The position numbers and the translations under genes were made by a program. A model generated the notes under the pieces. The model searched no databases, had not been told where the DNA came from, and saw only the letters and a program-made list of their open reading frames with translations. From assembly GCA_003282885.1 (NCBI GenBank), contig QBYJ01000006.1, positions 1 to 55,759 on the forward strand: DNA of 55,759 nucleotides, written 5' to 3'. The stretch's first letter is position 1; every line of letters starts with the position of its first letter. Shown here piece by piece: positions 43,922 through 52,844 of the stretch. The stretch is from SAR116 cluster bacterium AG-325-F22. Its GTDB lineage: Bacteria; Pseudomonadota; Alphaproteobacteria; Puniceispirillales; Marisalimonadaceae.

Positions 43922-44473
43922 TCAATTATCAATATAGTCAAGGTCAATCCAATTCGGAATTATTGATATTTTTTCAAAAAATTTTTCTAACTGTTTAATT
44001 GATAGTTCTAAAGTTTTGTCGTTTTCTAATGGATGTGCGTAAATTTTACTAAATGACTTCAAATTATTGTCTAAAAATAAATATACACCTGTTTTTGCAC
44101 CGTTTATCATTGCAAATGGAGACACAGCTCCTGGTAAAACTCCCAAGTGTTCAAATAATCTATCAGTGGAACCAAAACTTAAACGCTCCATTTTTATAAT
44201 TTTTGCTAATAGTTTTAAATCTATTAAGGCATCTTGATGAGCAACTAATAATATATTGTTTTTTCTTTTATCTCTTAAATAAAGGTTTTTAATATGCCCA
44301 TTACTATTGTCTAAACCAAAAATTTCTTCTTGAACGAATTTAGCTTCTTTAACAGTCATAACTGGTTCATGAGAATAGCTTTTATAAATAATTTTCCAAT
44401 CATCTAATATTTTAATTAAATTGTTAGATGTTAAGGGTAACTCTTTTTCCAAATTAGAATTGTTAATTTGCAT
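43922..44473 (-). CDS. YbaK/ProX-type aminoacyl-tRNA deacylase
   Basis: A 183-residue protein of the prolyl-tRNA editing (YbaK/ProX/PrdX) fold. S-H-E-P-V-M-T-V-K-E-A, K-N-L-Y-L-R-D and L-G-V-L-P-G-A-V-S-P-F-A are conserved. Its likely role is hydrolysis of mischarged tRNA, such as Ala-tRNA-Pro or Cys-tRNA-Pro. It sits on the sox/cox strand between the two operons with gaps of 56 and 153 bp, and a functional link to them is not obvious. Confidence 0.85.
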   Translation of the reverse strand: MQINNSNLEKELPLTSNNLIKILDDWKIIYKSYSHEPVMTVKEAKFVQEEIFGLDNSNGHIKNLYLRDKRKNNILLVAHQDALIDLKLLAKIIKMERLSFGSTDRLFEHLGVLPGAVSPFAMINGAKTGVYLFLDNNLKSFSKIYAHPLENDKTLELSIKQLEKFFEKISIIPNWIDLDYIDN

Positions 44474-44626
44474 TGAAAATCTCTGAAACTTTGCTTTAAG
44501 TTTTTATTATATTTCGCTATGTCACCCTGATCATAATACCTAACCCATTGATAGATATACTAGTATAATTTAGAAGTATATAATCTAATTATCCTCTAAA
44601 ATTTTAATTAAAAAAAAGAAAATTAA

Positions 44627-45088
44627 TTAAGAAAGAACCTCTTTTTTGTCGCCTTCCATATAAACTTTAAAATTTTCGAAAAAAGTTTTAGATAATTTTT
44701 TAGCTGTACTTAAAATTAAACGGCTCCCAAGTTGAGCAATTTTTCCTTTGACTTCGCTCTTAGCAACATACTTTAATATAGTTTGTTCACCATCTTTGAT
44801 CAACTCAACATCAGCTCCACCTTTAGCAAATCCAGCAACACCACCATCTCCTTCTCCAGTAAGTGAATATTTTGTAGGACCATTGGATAAATCTAAAGTA
44901 ACTTTTCCCTTAAACTTAGCTTTTATAGGACCAATTTTCAAAACAACCTTTGCAGATAATTTGCCATCATCTTCTTCAATAAGTTCTTCACAACCAGGGA
45001 TACATGATTTTAATACCTCAAGATCGTTTAATGACTTATAAACTAATTCCAATTTTGCTGGTATTGTAATTTCATCGTTAAGTTCCAT
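44627..45088 (-). CDS. coxG: CO dehydrogenase accessory protein CoxG
   Basis: A 153-residue SRPBCC-fold protein. L-N-D-L-E-V-L-K-S-C-I-P-G-C-E and G-E-G-D-G-G-V-A-G-F-A-K-G-G are typical of CoxG, which is thought to anchor or help assemble CO dehydrogenase at the membrane. It is the last cox gene, 30 bp after coxF. Confidence 0.92.
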   Translation of the reverse strand: MELNDEITIPAKLELVYKSLNDLEVLKSCIPGCEELIEEDDGKLSAKVVLKIGPIKAKFKGKVTLDLSNGPTKYSLTGEGDGGVAGFAKGGADVELIKDGEQTILKYVAKSEVKGKIAQLGSRLILSTAKKLSKTFFENFKVYMEGDKKEVLS

Positions 45089-45118
45089 GATTTTCTCCGA
45101 TTTACTTAAATTTACTAT

Positions 45119-45916
45119 TTAAAATTTTTTACTTCCAATTTTACCAGATCTTTTTAGCTCAATTATTTCTGCAAAAATTGATAAGGCTACTTCCTCGGGC
45201 ATAATTGCATTTATAAAAATTCCTGCAGGACAAATTATATTTTTTAATTTTTCTTGCGACACACCGTCATCTATTATTTTCTTTTTTAAAGCTTGATATT
45301 TTTTTTGGCTTGCAACAAGGCCGATATAAGTTGCTTTTATTTTAAGCGATTCTGTTATTGCTATTAGGTCTGAGTTACCCTGAGTAGCTATAACAATATA
45401 TTTCTCCGAAAATTCATTTAAATTATTATTATCGTCTTGAGAGTTTCTAACATGAACTACATTAAAGCTATATTTCTCACCAAATTTGACTAATTCATTT
45501 GCAATTGGTGTATTACCATAAATTATTAATTCTGATTTAGGATAAAAAGGCTCAATAAAAATATCCATTGAACCTTCACTAGGACAATAATTTTTTTTAT
45601 GAAAAGTTTGATCGCTTTTTAATTCGTCCAAATCTTCTTTAATATCGTCTGGACTTAACACAACTAATTTGGGTTTTTTTAAATTTAATGTTTCTAAAGC
45701 TGTGTTACGTACAGCGTTCGTTACACATCCACCTCCAAGCCAACCTGATAATATTTCACCTTTGTTTGATATTATCGCTTTCATGCCAGGTTTTGCAGCA
45801 GTTGACGACATAGTTCTAATGACAGTAGCAATTACAAAAGAAGATCCCTTATTTTCAAGAGTTTTCAAAACATTTTCAAAATTTATTTTTTCATCATTAT
45901 TTGTCATATTATACAT
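45119..45916 (-). CDS. coxF: CoxF, XdhC-like molybdenum cofactor maturation protein
   Basis: A 265-residue XdhC/CoxI-family protein. The N-terminal S-T-A-A-K-P-G-M-K and G-W-L-G-G-G-C-V segments are typical of the XdhC domain, and the C-terminal half has a Rossmann-like fold. Relatives insert a sulfurated Moco or help build the Cu-S-Mo site. It overlaps coxE by about 13 nt if started at 45916; an ATG at 45907 giving an ATGA overlap is equally possible. Confidence 0.88.
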   Translation of the reverse strand: MYNMTNNDEKINFENVLKTLENKGSSFVIATVIRTMSSTAAKPGMKAIISNKGEILSGWLGGGCVTNAVRNTALETLNLKKPKLVVLSPDDIKEDLDELKSDQTFHKKNYCPSEGSMDIFIEPFYPKSELIIYGNTPIANELVKFGEKYSFNVVHVRNSQDDNNNLNEFSEKYIVIATQGNSDLIAITESLKIKATYIGLVASQKKYQALKKKIIDDGVSQEKLKNIICPAGIFINAIMPEEVALSIFAEIIELKRSGKIGSKKF

Positions 45917-47097
45917 AATTCTTTTTCTAAATTTTCTAAATCTTCTATAGTACTACAAGGCGCAAATAAATCTAAATACGAAGATGCTTCTTTCATGCTA
46001 GCAGCAACTGGTTCATAATTCTCCCATCCAAGAAGAGGATTTAGCCAGATTATTTTACAATTTCTCTTTTTTAATTTTTCAAGTTCTTGCGAAACAATTT
46101 TTGGGCTTCCTGTATCGTAACCATCAGAAATAATAATAACAACTGTTCTACCATTAACTTGGTTTTTTGAATAAACATTATTAAATTCTTTTAATGACTT
46201 TCCAATTTTAGTACCACCCGAAAATCCCTCTGTAAGTAAAGAAATCCTATTAACCGCATTTAAAGTGTCATTGTCTTTAAGGTATTCTGTAACTCTCATC
46301 AATCTAGTGTGAAACAAATATACATCTGCAGATTGATCAACACCTACCAAACCTTTAACAAAAGTTAAAAAAATCTGACTATATACCTTCATAGATCCCG
46401 ATATATCTAATATGCTTACTATTCTCATCGGCTTTTTAGGCTTACTTTTTTTATACAGTTTAATAGGATAACCTTCATAGGCTAATGATTTACTAACAAT
46501 TTTCCTTAAGTCTAATTTAACACCTTTTCTATCTGCTATTAATCGTCTTGATCTTTTATGTTTAATTGACTTAGCTATTTTCAAAACAGCTGAATGTATT
46601 CTTTTTTGTAAATCAGAATCAATTAGTTCTTTTAAATCTGTTTTCTTTTTGTTTTCTATGAAACTGGCAGTTATTTTAGACACTGCATTGCTAGAGGCTT
46701 CCATTTCGTTTTCGTTATTAGTCATAGATTTATTTGTTGATTCATTGTCAAGTGTACCTTGCTCCGGAGGGGCAAAAATACTTCGAGTATTAATTGTATC
46801 GTTATTTTTATTATTATTTTGTCTTTGGATATTTGTTTTTTTTCTTCCTTCATTTGTCCAGAAGGAATCGAATAATTCATCAAATTTTTCATATGTATCA
46901 AAGTTGTAACAATAAATTGATTTAAGAGCATTTTTCCATTCTTGTATTTTAGACAAATCAATATTTTGCAAACCATTAAGAGACTGAGTTACGTGATCAA
47001 AGGAAGTATTAAAACCGTTAGCAAACATGTGATGACTAAAGTCTAACAACCTAGAAGTTTTAGACGACCTTAAAAGAAATTTTGTAGGTTTAAGCAT
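45904..47097 (-). CDS. coxE: CoxE, von Willebrand factor A-domain protein
   Basis: A 397-residue cytosolic protein. The C-terminal VWA domain holds the MIDAS motif D-I-S-G-S-M (residues 231-236) and F-S-G-G-T-K-I-G. The N-terminal part is CoxE-type with a low-complexity Asn-rich spacer near residues 90-130. It works with CoxD in maturing the CO dehydrogenase active site. It begins 1 nt after coxD. Confidence 0.92.
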   Translation of the reverse strand: MLKPTKFLLRSSKTSRLLDFSHHMFANGFNTSFDHVTQSLNGLQNIDLSKIQEWKNALKSIYCYNFDTYEKFDELFDSFWTNEGRKKTNIQRQNNNKNNDTINTRSIFAPPEQGTLDNESTNKSMTNNENEMEASSNAVSKITASFIENKKKTDLKELIDSDLQKRIHSAVLKIAKSIKHKRSRRLIADRKGVKLDLRKIVSKSLAYEGYPIKLYKKSKPKKPMRIVSILDISGSMKVYSQIFLTFVKGLVGVDQSADVYLFHTRLMRVTEYLKDNDTLNAVNRISLLTEGFSGGTKIGKSLKEFNNVYSKNQVNGRTVVIIISDGYDTGSPKIVSQELEKLKKRNCKIIWLNPLLGWENYEPVAASMKEASSYLDLFAPCSTIEDLENLEKELCII

Positions 47098-47098
47098 A

Positions 47099-47968
47099 TT
47101 ATACTTTAGCTAATTTCTGACTTGTTTCTAAAGAAATAATTGCCTTATCAGCTTCTGTTTTTAACAAACAGACCAAAGTTGAATGTAAGATTTCATGATT
47201 TTCAGATAAATCCTTTAATCCCAATCCTGATATAGCGGCAGCCCAGTCTAAAGTTTCTGCTATACCAGGTTTTTTTTCTAAATCTTCCATTCTTAAATTT
47301 TGAACAAAGCTAACTATTTGTCTTGATAATTCTAATTCAATATTAGGCATTTTTTTTTGTAATATTTGAAGTTCAAGTTCTTTTTTTGGGTAGTATACAT
47401 AATTATAAATGCACCTTCTTCTTAACGCATCAGACAAATCTCTAGTACTGTTAGACGTTATAATTACAATTGGCTTTGAAACAGCTTTTATTGTACCAAA
47501 TTCAGGAATAGACACCTGAAACTCCGACAAAATTTCTAAAAGATACGCTTCAAACTCTTCGTCAGCTCTGTCGATTTCGTCAATGAGAAGAACAGGTGAT
47601 TTTTTTTGAGTTATTGCCTTTAATAAAGGTCTTTCCAAGAGAAAATCTCTAGAAAATATGTGTTTATCAATATCTATTTCATTGTTACTTTTGGTTTCGT
47701 TAGAACGAATTGCAAGTAATTGTTTTTGATAGTTCCATTCATAAATTGTTGAGGTAGAATCAAGACCTTCATAACATTGTAATCTTATAAGACTAGTTTC
47801 ATGAAATTTAGATAAAGCAATGGCGAGGGCAGTTTTTCCAATACCTGCCTCACCTTCCAATAGAAGAGGCCTACCAAGACTTGAAGCTATGTGAATACTC
47901 ATAGCTAATTCATCTGATGCTATATAATCTAAATCATATAGATACTTCTTAATATTTTGCCATTGCAT
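47099..47968 (-). CDS. coxD: CoxD, MoxR-type AAA+ ATPase
   Basis: A 289-residue AAA+ ATPase. Walker A is G-E-A-G-I-G-K-T (39-46), Walker B is L-L-I-D-E-I-D-R-A-D, and I-T-S-N-S-T-R-D-L-S supplies sensor 1. CoxD is known to be needed to build the Cu-S-Mo cluster in form I CO dehydrogenase. It lies 18 bp after coxL and 1 nt before coxE. Confidence 0.95.
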   Translation of the reverse strand: MQWQNIKKYLYDLDYIASDELAMSIHIASSLGRPLLLEGEAGIGKTALAIALSKFHETSLIRLQCYEGLDSTSTIYEWNYQKQLLAIRSNETKSNNEIDIDKHIFSRDFLLERPLLKAITQKKSPVLLIDEIDRADEEFEAYLLEILSEFQVSIPEFGTIKAVSKPIVIITSNSTRDLSDALRRRCIYNYVYYPKKELELQILQKKMPNIELELSRQIVSFVQNLRMEDLEKKPGIAETLDWAAAISGLGLKDLSENHEILHSTLVCLLKTEADKAIISLETSQKLAKV

Positions 47969-47986
47969 TTTTGTTTATCAGCTAGA

Positions 47987-50410
47987 CTAACTATGAAGTC
48001 CAAGATCTTTAGCAATCTTCCAAACTCTCCAATGATCATGAGGCATATGTGCCTGTGTTAATCCAAATGGTTTAAAAGCGTCATGTACTGCATTTGAAAA
48101 AGCAGACACTCCACCTACATTAGGACTTTCACCTACACCTTTTGCACCTATAGGATGATGCGGACTTGGTGTTTCTGTATAATCAGTCTCGTAATTTGGT
48201 GTTTCCCAAGCAGTTGGGATAAAAAAGTCCATCAAAGTACCTGTCATGACATTACCTTGCTCATCATAAGCAATTTCCTGTCCCATAGATATAGCTAGAG
48301 CTTCTGTTAATCCACCGTGAACCTGACCTTCGATAATCATTGGGTTTATTCGAGTACCACAATCGTCAAGAGCGTAAACCTGTTTAATGTCACTAACCCC
48401 GGTGTCTACGTCAATTTCCATGACTACTACGTAGGCTCCGTTTGGATAAGTCATATTCGGTGGATCATAATAACTAACGGCTTCCAAACCGGGTTCTACA
48501 CCAGGTATGGCCTGATTATAAGAAGCGAATGCAATCTCTTTCATAGTTTTGAATTTTTCAGGTGCACCTTTGACTGAAAATCTATCTACATCCCATTCTA
48601 AATCATCGTCGTGAACTTCTAGCAAATAAGCTGCAATCATTTGTGCCTTTGCTCTTATTTTTCTACCAGCCATGGCAGTTGCCGCTCCAGCAACTGGTGT
48701 GGAACGAGAACCATAAGTTCCTAGTCCATAAGGAGCGGTATCCGTATCACCTTCTTCTAATGTAATGTCTGAAGCTGGGATACCAATTTCAGATGCTAAT
48801 ATTTGAGCAAATGTGGTGGCATGACCTTGACCTTGTGATATAGTTCCTAATCTTGCTATAGCTGAGCCAGTTGGATGAATTCTTATTTCACAAGCATCAA
48901 ACATTCCTAAACCAAGGATATCACAATTTTTAACTGGACCAGCACCTACTATCTCAGTGAAGTGACTAAGACCAATACCCATCAACTTTCTTGATTTACC
49001 ATCTTTAAATGATTGTAATTGTTTTGCTTGATCTTCTCTTAATTGTTTATAGTTTACAGATTTCATAGCTTTTTCCCAAGCTTGATGATAATCGCCTGAA
49101 TCATATTCCCAACCAAGAGCTGATGTGTAAGGGAATTGCTCTTTTTTTATAAAATTCTTAGAGCGTAGTTCAGCAGAATCCATTCCAAGTTTCTGTGCAA
49201 GCACCTCAATCATTCTTTCTATAAAATAAGAAGCTTCAGTTACTCTAAAAGAGCACCTGTATGCTACGCCACCAGGTGCCTTGTTTGTATAAACACCGTC
49301 AACAGCTAAATAAGCAACTGGAATATCATATGAACCAGTACAAATATTCATAAATCCAGCTGGAAACTTTGTGGGATCAGCGCATGCATCAAATGCTCCG
49401 TGATCAGCTGTAGTATGACACCATAACCCAGTAATTTTTCCTTCTTTTGTTGCTGATATCTTACCATGCATCCAATAATCTCTTGCAAAAGCAGTGGCCA
49501 TTAAGTTATCCATTCTGTCTTCAACCCATTTGATTGGAACACCAGTTACAATTGACGCAACAATCGAACAAACATAACCTGGATAAACACCTACTTTATT
49601 TCCAAATCCTCCACCAATATCTGGAGAAATAATTCTAATGTTATGCTCTGGAATACTTGAAATTAATGACGCTACTGTTCTTACAGCATGTGGGGCTTGA
49701 AAAGTACCCCAAACTGTAAGTTTACCATTAACTTTATCCATAGAAGCAACACAACCGCAAGTCTCAAGAGGACATGGATGTGTTCTATGATAATAAACCA
49801 TCTCATCAGCAACAACTTCAGCTTCTTCTAATACTTTATTAGTTTGTTCCTTTTCACCTGCTTCCCATGTAAAAATGTGATTTGGGTGTCTTCTGGCTCC
49901 ATGGGCACCTTCTTTCTGATCTGCAATGTCTTCTCTTAAGATAGGTGCATCTTTTAATTCAGCTTTAAAAGGATCTGTTACTACTGGTAACTCCTCATAT
50001 TCAACTTCGACCAAGGAAACACCATCAGCTACTGCATATCTGTCGTCTCCAACAACAAACGCAACTTCTTGTCCTTGAAATAGAACTTTACCATCTGCAA
50101 GAACCATTTGTTTGTCACCTGCAAGAGTTGGCATCCAATGTAGACCTAATGGTTCTAAATCAGCTGCAGTAAGTACTGCATGAACACCAGGTAAGGCTAA
50201 AGCAGCGCTTGTATCTATATTCTTTAATCGTGCATGTGCAACTGGTGATCTTACAAAGTCACCAAAAAGCATTCCTTTTAGCTTTATATCATCTACATAA
50301 TTACCTTTACCTTGCGTAAATCTAGCATCTTCAACTCTTTTTCTAGAAGTACCAAGACCGCTTAATGCACTTTTTCTTTCTTCTCGTGATGGGGTTTTTA
50401 CGTCATCCAT
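47987..50410 (-). CDS. coxL: Form I CO dehydrogenase large (molybdenum) subunit
   Basis: An 807-residue molybdopterin cytosine dinucleotide enzyme oxidising CO to CO2. The active-site loop reads A-Y-R-C-S-F-R at residues 383-389, the form I hallmark (AYxCSFR), with C386 as the copper-sulfur ligand. Form II enzymes have AYRGAGR instead. Also present are P-D-I-G-G-G-F-G-N-K, G-Q-G-H-A-T-T and G-A-K-G-V-G-E-S (catalytic Glu near the C-terminus). Length fits form I. The start overlaps coxS by 1 nt (TAATG). Genuine CO oxidation is therefore well supported. Confidence 0.98.
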   Translation of the reverse strand: MDDVKTPSREERKSALSGLGTSRKRVEDARFTQGKGNYVDDIKLKGMLFGDFVRSPVAHARLKNIDTSAALALPGVHAVLTAADLEPLGLHWMPTLAGDKQMVLADGKVLFQGQEVAFVVGDDRYAVADGVSLVEVEYEELPVVTDPFKAELKDAPILREDIADQKEGAHGARRHPNHIFTWEAGEKEQTNKVLEEAEVVADEMVYYHRTHPCPLETCGCVASMDKVNGKLTVWGTFQAPHAVRTVASLISSIPEHNIRIISPDIGGGFGNKVGVYPGYVCSIVASIVTGVPIKWVEDRMDNLMATAFARDYWMHGKISATKEGKITGLWCHTTADHGAFDACADPTKFPAGFMNICTGSYDIPVAYLAVDGVYTNKAPGGVAYRCSFRVTEASYFIERMIEVLAQKLGMDSAELRSKNFIKKEQFPYTSALGWEYDSGDYHQAWEKAMKSVNYKQLREDQAKQLQSFKDGKSRKLMGIGLSHFTEIVGAGPVKNCDILGLGMFDACEIRIHPTGSAIARLGTISQGQGHATTFAQILASEIGIPASDITLEEGDTDTAPYGLGTYGSRSTPVAGAATAMAGRKIRAKAQMIAAYLLEVHDDDLEWDVDRFSVKGAPEKFKTMKEIAFASYNQAIPGVEPGLEAVSYYDPPNMTYPNGAYVVVMEIDVDTGVSDIKQVYALDDCGTRINPMIIEGQVHGGLTEALAISMGQEIAYDEQGNVMTGTLMDFFIPTAWETPNYETDYTETPSPHHPIGAKGVGESPNVGGVSAFSNAVHDAFKPFGLTQAHMPHDHWRVWKIAKDLGLHS

Positions 50411-50913
50411 TATGCTATTTCCTTTTTCTCAACGTTAGCTTCATCTCTTATTTTATCTGCGGCTGCCATTATTGATTTAACAATATTTTGGTATCCAGTA
50501 CATCGGCATAAGTTTCCTGAAATACCAAATCTAACCTCTTCTTCTGTAGGATTAGGGTTCTCTTGTAAAAACCTATATGACCTCATAATCATTCCAGGTG
50601 TGCAATATCCACATTGTAAACCATGATGCTCTTTAAACATTTCTTGTATAGCATGAAGTTTGTCGGGAGAACCTATACCTTCAACTGTCAAAATTTCAGA
50701 TCCTTCTGCTTGAGGGGCAAATACTGTACAAGACTTTACTGATTTTCCATTCATATCTATAGTGCAAGCACCACAATGAGACGAAGAACATCCTATATGT
50801 GCACCAGTATAATCTAAGTGCTCTCTAAGAGCGTGAACTAAAAGTGTTCTCGGCTCAACTGACAATGTCTCTTCTTTACCATTAACAGTCATAATGACAT
50901 TAATTTTTTCCAT
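50410..50913 (-). CDS. coxS: CO dehydrogenase small (iron-sulfur) subunit
   Basis: A 167-residue protein with two [2Fe-2S] clusters: N-terminal C-S-S-S-H-C-G-A-C and C-terminal C-G-Y-C-T-P-G with C-R-C-T-G-Y-Q. It passes electrons from the Mo site to the FAD subunit. An AAGGGGAAA site precedes the ATG at 50913. coxM lies 15 bp upstream. Confidence 0.97.
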   Translation of the reverse strand: MEKINVIMTVNGKEETLSVEPRTLLVHALREHLDYTGAHIGCSSSHCGACTIDMNGKSVKSCTVFAPQAEGSEILTVEGIGSPDKLHAIQEMFKEHHGLQCGYCTPGMIMRSYRFLQENPNPTEEEVRFGISGNLCRCTGYQNIVKSIMAAADKIRDEANVEKKEIA

Positions 50914-50928
50914 ATCTTTCCCCTTAAT

Positions 50929-51783
50929 TTAGGTTCGTTCAATAGCTCTTGTAAGAGCCTTTTTAATTACAATACCAGCGACGTATTTCTTGAATTCAAC
51001 TGGTCCTCTTTGATCAGCTACAGGATCACTTTGTTCTACACAAGCTTCTGTGACTTGAGTTAATATGTTATTATCAATTTCCTTTCCAAGGATTATATCT
51101 ACGGCTTTATTACAATATACTGGAGTGTCTGATAAGTTAGTTAATGCTATAGAGGCACTTGAACACATATTATTTTCGACTTTTAATATTACACCAGCTG
51201 CTGCAGTCGCGTAATCACCAATTTTTCTTTTTTGTTTTTCATAGGCATAACCACCTGATGGAGCTTCAAAGGAAATTGAAATAAGAATTTCATCATCTTC
51301 CCTAACAGTAAAATAAGCTCCTTCATAAAACTCTCTTGCTTTAACATCGCGAACACCCTTAGAACCACTTAATTTATAAGTAGCGTCAAGTAGTTGCATT
51401 AAGCCAGGCATATCATTCGCTGGATCACCATTAGCCACATTTCCCCCGATTGTACCAAGGTTCCTGACTTGGGGGTCAGCAATTTGCAATGAAGCTTCTC
51501 TTATGATAGGAGCTTTTTTAAATAATTCTTCATTATTTATCAATTCAACTTGAGTAGTCATTGCACCAATTGATATTCGGTTGTCTGTAATTTCAATACC
51601 TTTAATTTCATTAATCCCAGACAAATCTATTAAATGTTTAATATCCGTAAGTCTTTGTTTCATTACTGGTATCAAACTATGACCTCCAGCAATCACTCTT
51701 GCCTCATCGCCAAAGTCTACCATAAGAGATACAGCTTTTTCTATATTTTCTGGTTTATAAAAAGTGAATGCACTAGGTATCAT
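50929..51783 (-). CDS. coxM: CO dehydrogenase medium (FAD) subunit
   Basis: A 284-residue FAD-binding protein. A-G-G-H-S-L-I-P-V-M-K-Q-R-L and T-I-G-G-N-V-A-N-G-D-P are the two FAD loops. It is the first gene of coxM-S-L-D-E-F-G. GGGAGG precedes the ATG by 6 nt, a strong translation signal. Confidence 0.97.
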   Translation of the reverse strand: MIPSAFTFYKPENIEKAVSLMVDFGDEARVIAGGHSLIPVMKQRLTDIKHLIDLSGINEIKGIEITDNRISIGAMTTQVELINNEELFKKAPIIREASLQIADPQVRNLGTIGGNVANGDPANDMPGLMQLLDATYKLSGSKGVRDVKAREFYEGAYFTVREDDEILISISFEAPSGGYAYEKQKRKIGDYATAAAGVILKVENNMCSSASIALTNLSDTPVYCNKAVDIILGKEIDNNILTQVTEACVEQSDPVADQRGPVEFKKYVAGIVIKKALTRAIERT

Positions 51784-51833
51784 ATAGATCCTCCCAATAA
51801 TTCTAAATTAAAATGATTCTAAGGTACATATAT

Positions 51834-51839
51834 ATTATA
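51834..51839 (-). promoter_or_regulatory. Candidate -10 element for the cox operon
   Basis: A consensus TATAAT on the minus strand lies 51 bp upstream of the coxM ATG. No good -35 is seen 17-18 bp upstream, so an activator may be required, or the match may be chance in AT-rich sequence. Confidence 0.35.
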
Positions 51840-51902
51840 AATTCTTAAAAAATTAAAGATAAATAATTTCACATATTAATTAATTATAATTTAATTTAAT
51901 TT

Positions 51903-51954
51903 TAGTAAGGATACTCGTAACGAACTGGTAAGCCTTGCGGCACTGTTTTTTGAG
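51903..51954 (-). repeat. Degenerate copy of the 3' part of tRNA-Leu (attachment-site-like repeat)
   Basis: This 52-nt stretch aligns with 53184-53236, the tRNA-Leu from anticodon loop through the CCA end. I count 45 identities in 53 alignment columns (7 mismatches, 1 gap), including a 16-base exact run covering the variable arm. Both copies have the same orientation. The T-stem is broken and the CCA is CTA, so it is not a functional tRNA. It lies 1,281 bp from the true tRNA on its 3' side, where integration into the tRNA end would leave a displaced copy. A decayed duplicate tRNA gene is the alternative. Confidence 0.85.
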
Positions 51955-52212
51955 TTACTTGATAACACTTATGTATATTTTACATATTTAAGAAATTTGA
52001 AGTATTACATATAATAATCCATCCCCTCGATATATATATTGTAAATATTATCAAGCTAATCAGATTAAAATAGAAAAAGAAAAAATTATTTATAAAAAGG
52101 AAACAATAATCTAAAATATTAACTCTTGTCATATATATATATAGATACAAAGTTTGCTGTTAGATACTATAATAATGATGTCCTTATGCTGCCCTGGCAT
52201 AAAACTTGAACG

Positions 52213-52218
52213 TATAAT
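52213..52218 (+). promoter_or_regulatory. Candidate -10 box of the phage-like oxygenase gene
   Basis: A consensus TATAAT sits 20 bp before the ATG at 52239. The sequence 17 bp upstream (TGCCCT) is a poor -35. A start near 52225 would leave a leader of about 14 nt containing an AAAGGGG ribosome-binding site. Confidence 0.45.
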
Positions 52219-52238
52219 GCTAATTAAAAGGGGTTGAT

Positions 52239-52844
52239 ATGAATCACATTCAAAATTCATCTTTAAAGTTAGATTTTTTTCAATTTGGGCCGATAATTTG
52301 CCATTACAAATTAGAAGAACAATTTGTTGATGATTTAACATATAAAGGTAAAAAATCAAATATCGATTTTAAAGAAAATTTAGCTGGTCATATTCAGGAT
52401 GAAAAATTATTTTCAGAAAAGGATACAAAGTGGTTTTTAAACAAAACTCAAGATATTTTTTTATCTTATATCGATACTTTACATAAACGTTATTCTATAA
52501 ATAAAATACCAAAGTCACTTGAAATACAAAAGCTATGGATTAATTTTATGAAGGATGGTGAATATAACCCGCCTCATCATCATAAGGGTGATATTTCGTT
52601 TGTAATTTATACTGAAGTTCCAAATGAAATCATTGAAGAAAATAATTCTTTCAAAGGTGTAGGTACTGGGCCAGGTTGCATTGAGTTTTTGTATGGAGAG
52701 GTATGTGATGCTTACAGATCAAATTTTAGTTTTGTACCTCAAAAAGGAAATATGTTTATATTCCCTGCTAAATTGAGGCATTACGTTGCACCATTTAAGT
52801 CAAAAGTAATTAGGACAAGTATTTCGGGAAATTTGTTTATTTAA
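52239..52844 (+). CDS. Putative 2OG-Fe(II) oxygenase, phage-type
   Basis: A 201-residue protein. N-P-P-H-H-H-K-G-D-I-S-F-V-I-Y (110-124) and G-N-M-F-I-F-P-A-K-L-R-H-Y-V (170-183) match the putative 2OG-Fe(II) oxygenase family found widely in marine cyanophages and other marine phages. The iron ligands are probably a histidine of H113-H115 with D118 nearby and H181, and R192 may bind 2-oxoglutarate. Substrate unknown. It is the only gene between the tRNA-Leu and its partial copy. The start has an AAAGGGG site at proper spacing. Confidence 0.85.
   Translation: MNHIQNSSLKLDFFQFGPIICHYKLEEQFVDDLTYKGKKSNIDFKENLAGHIQDEKLFSEKDTKWFLNKTQDIFLSYIDTLHKRYSINKIPKSLEIQKLWINFMKDGEYNPPHHHKGDISFVIYTEVPNEIIEENNSFKGVGTGPGCIEFLYGEVCDAYRSNFSFVPQKGNMFIFPAKLRHYVAPFKSKVIRTSISGNLFI

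Larger units (their letters stand above)
51784..52238. other. Intergenic region between cox operon and the phage-like oxygenase gene
   Basis: A 455-bp AT-rich gap. It contains the cox leader with a candidate -10, the degenerate tRNA-Leu copy at 51903-51954, a hairpin TTATGC-7 nt-GCATAA at 52184-52202, and the promoter of the oxygenase gene. No convincing open reading frame was found. Confidence 0.65.

Noticed and set aside
44596-44626. T-rich stretch after coxG as a terminator of the cox operon
   Set aside because: A T run exists on the minus strand, but the only stem is TTAATT/AATTAA around the run itself, not a canonical terminator.
46649-46976. Reading frames on both strands within the coxE low-complexity spacer
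   Set aside because: Products of the Asn-rich repeated codons in other frames; CoxE itself is continuous across the region.
47987-50410. Possibility that CoxL is a form II or xanthine dehydrogenase-like homologue
   Set aside because: The active-site loop is A-Y-R-C-S-F-R and the full coxD-E-F-G set follows, both form I traits.
52129-52359. Minus-strand reading frame of 76 codons across the oxygenase start
   Set aside because: Low-complexity hydrophobic translation, no ribosome-binding site, and it overlaps the promoter and N-terminus of a better supported gene.
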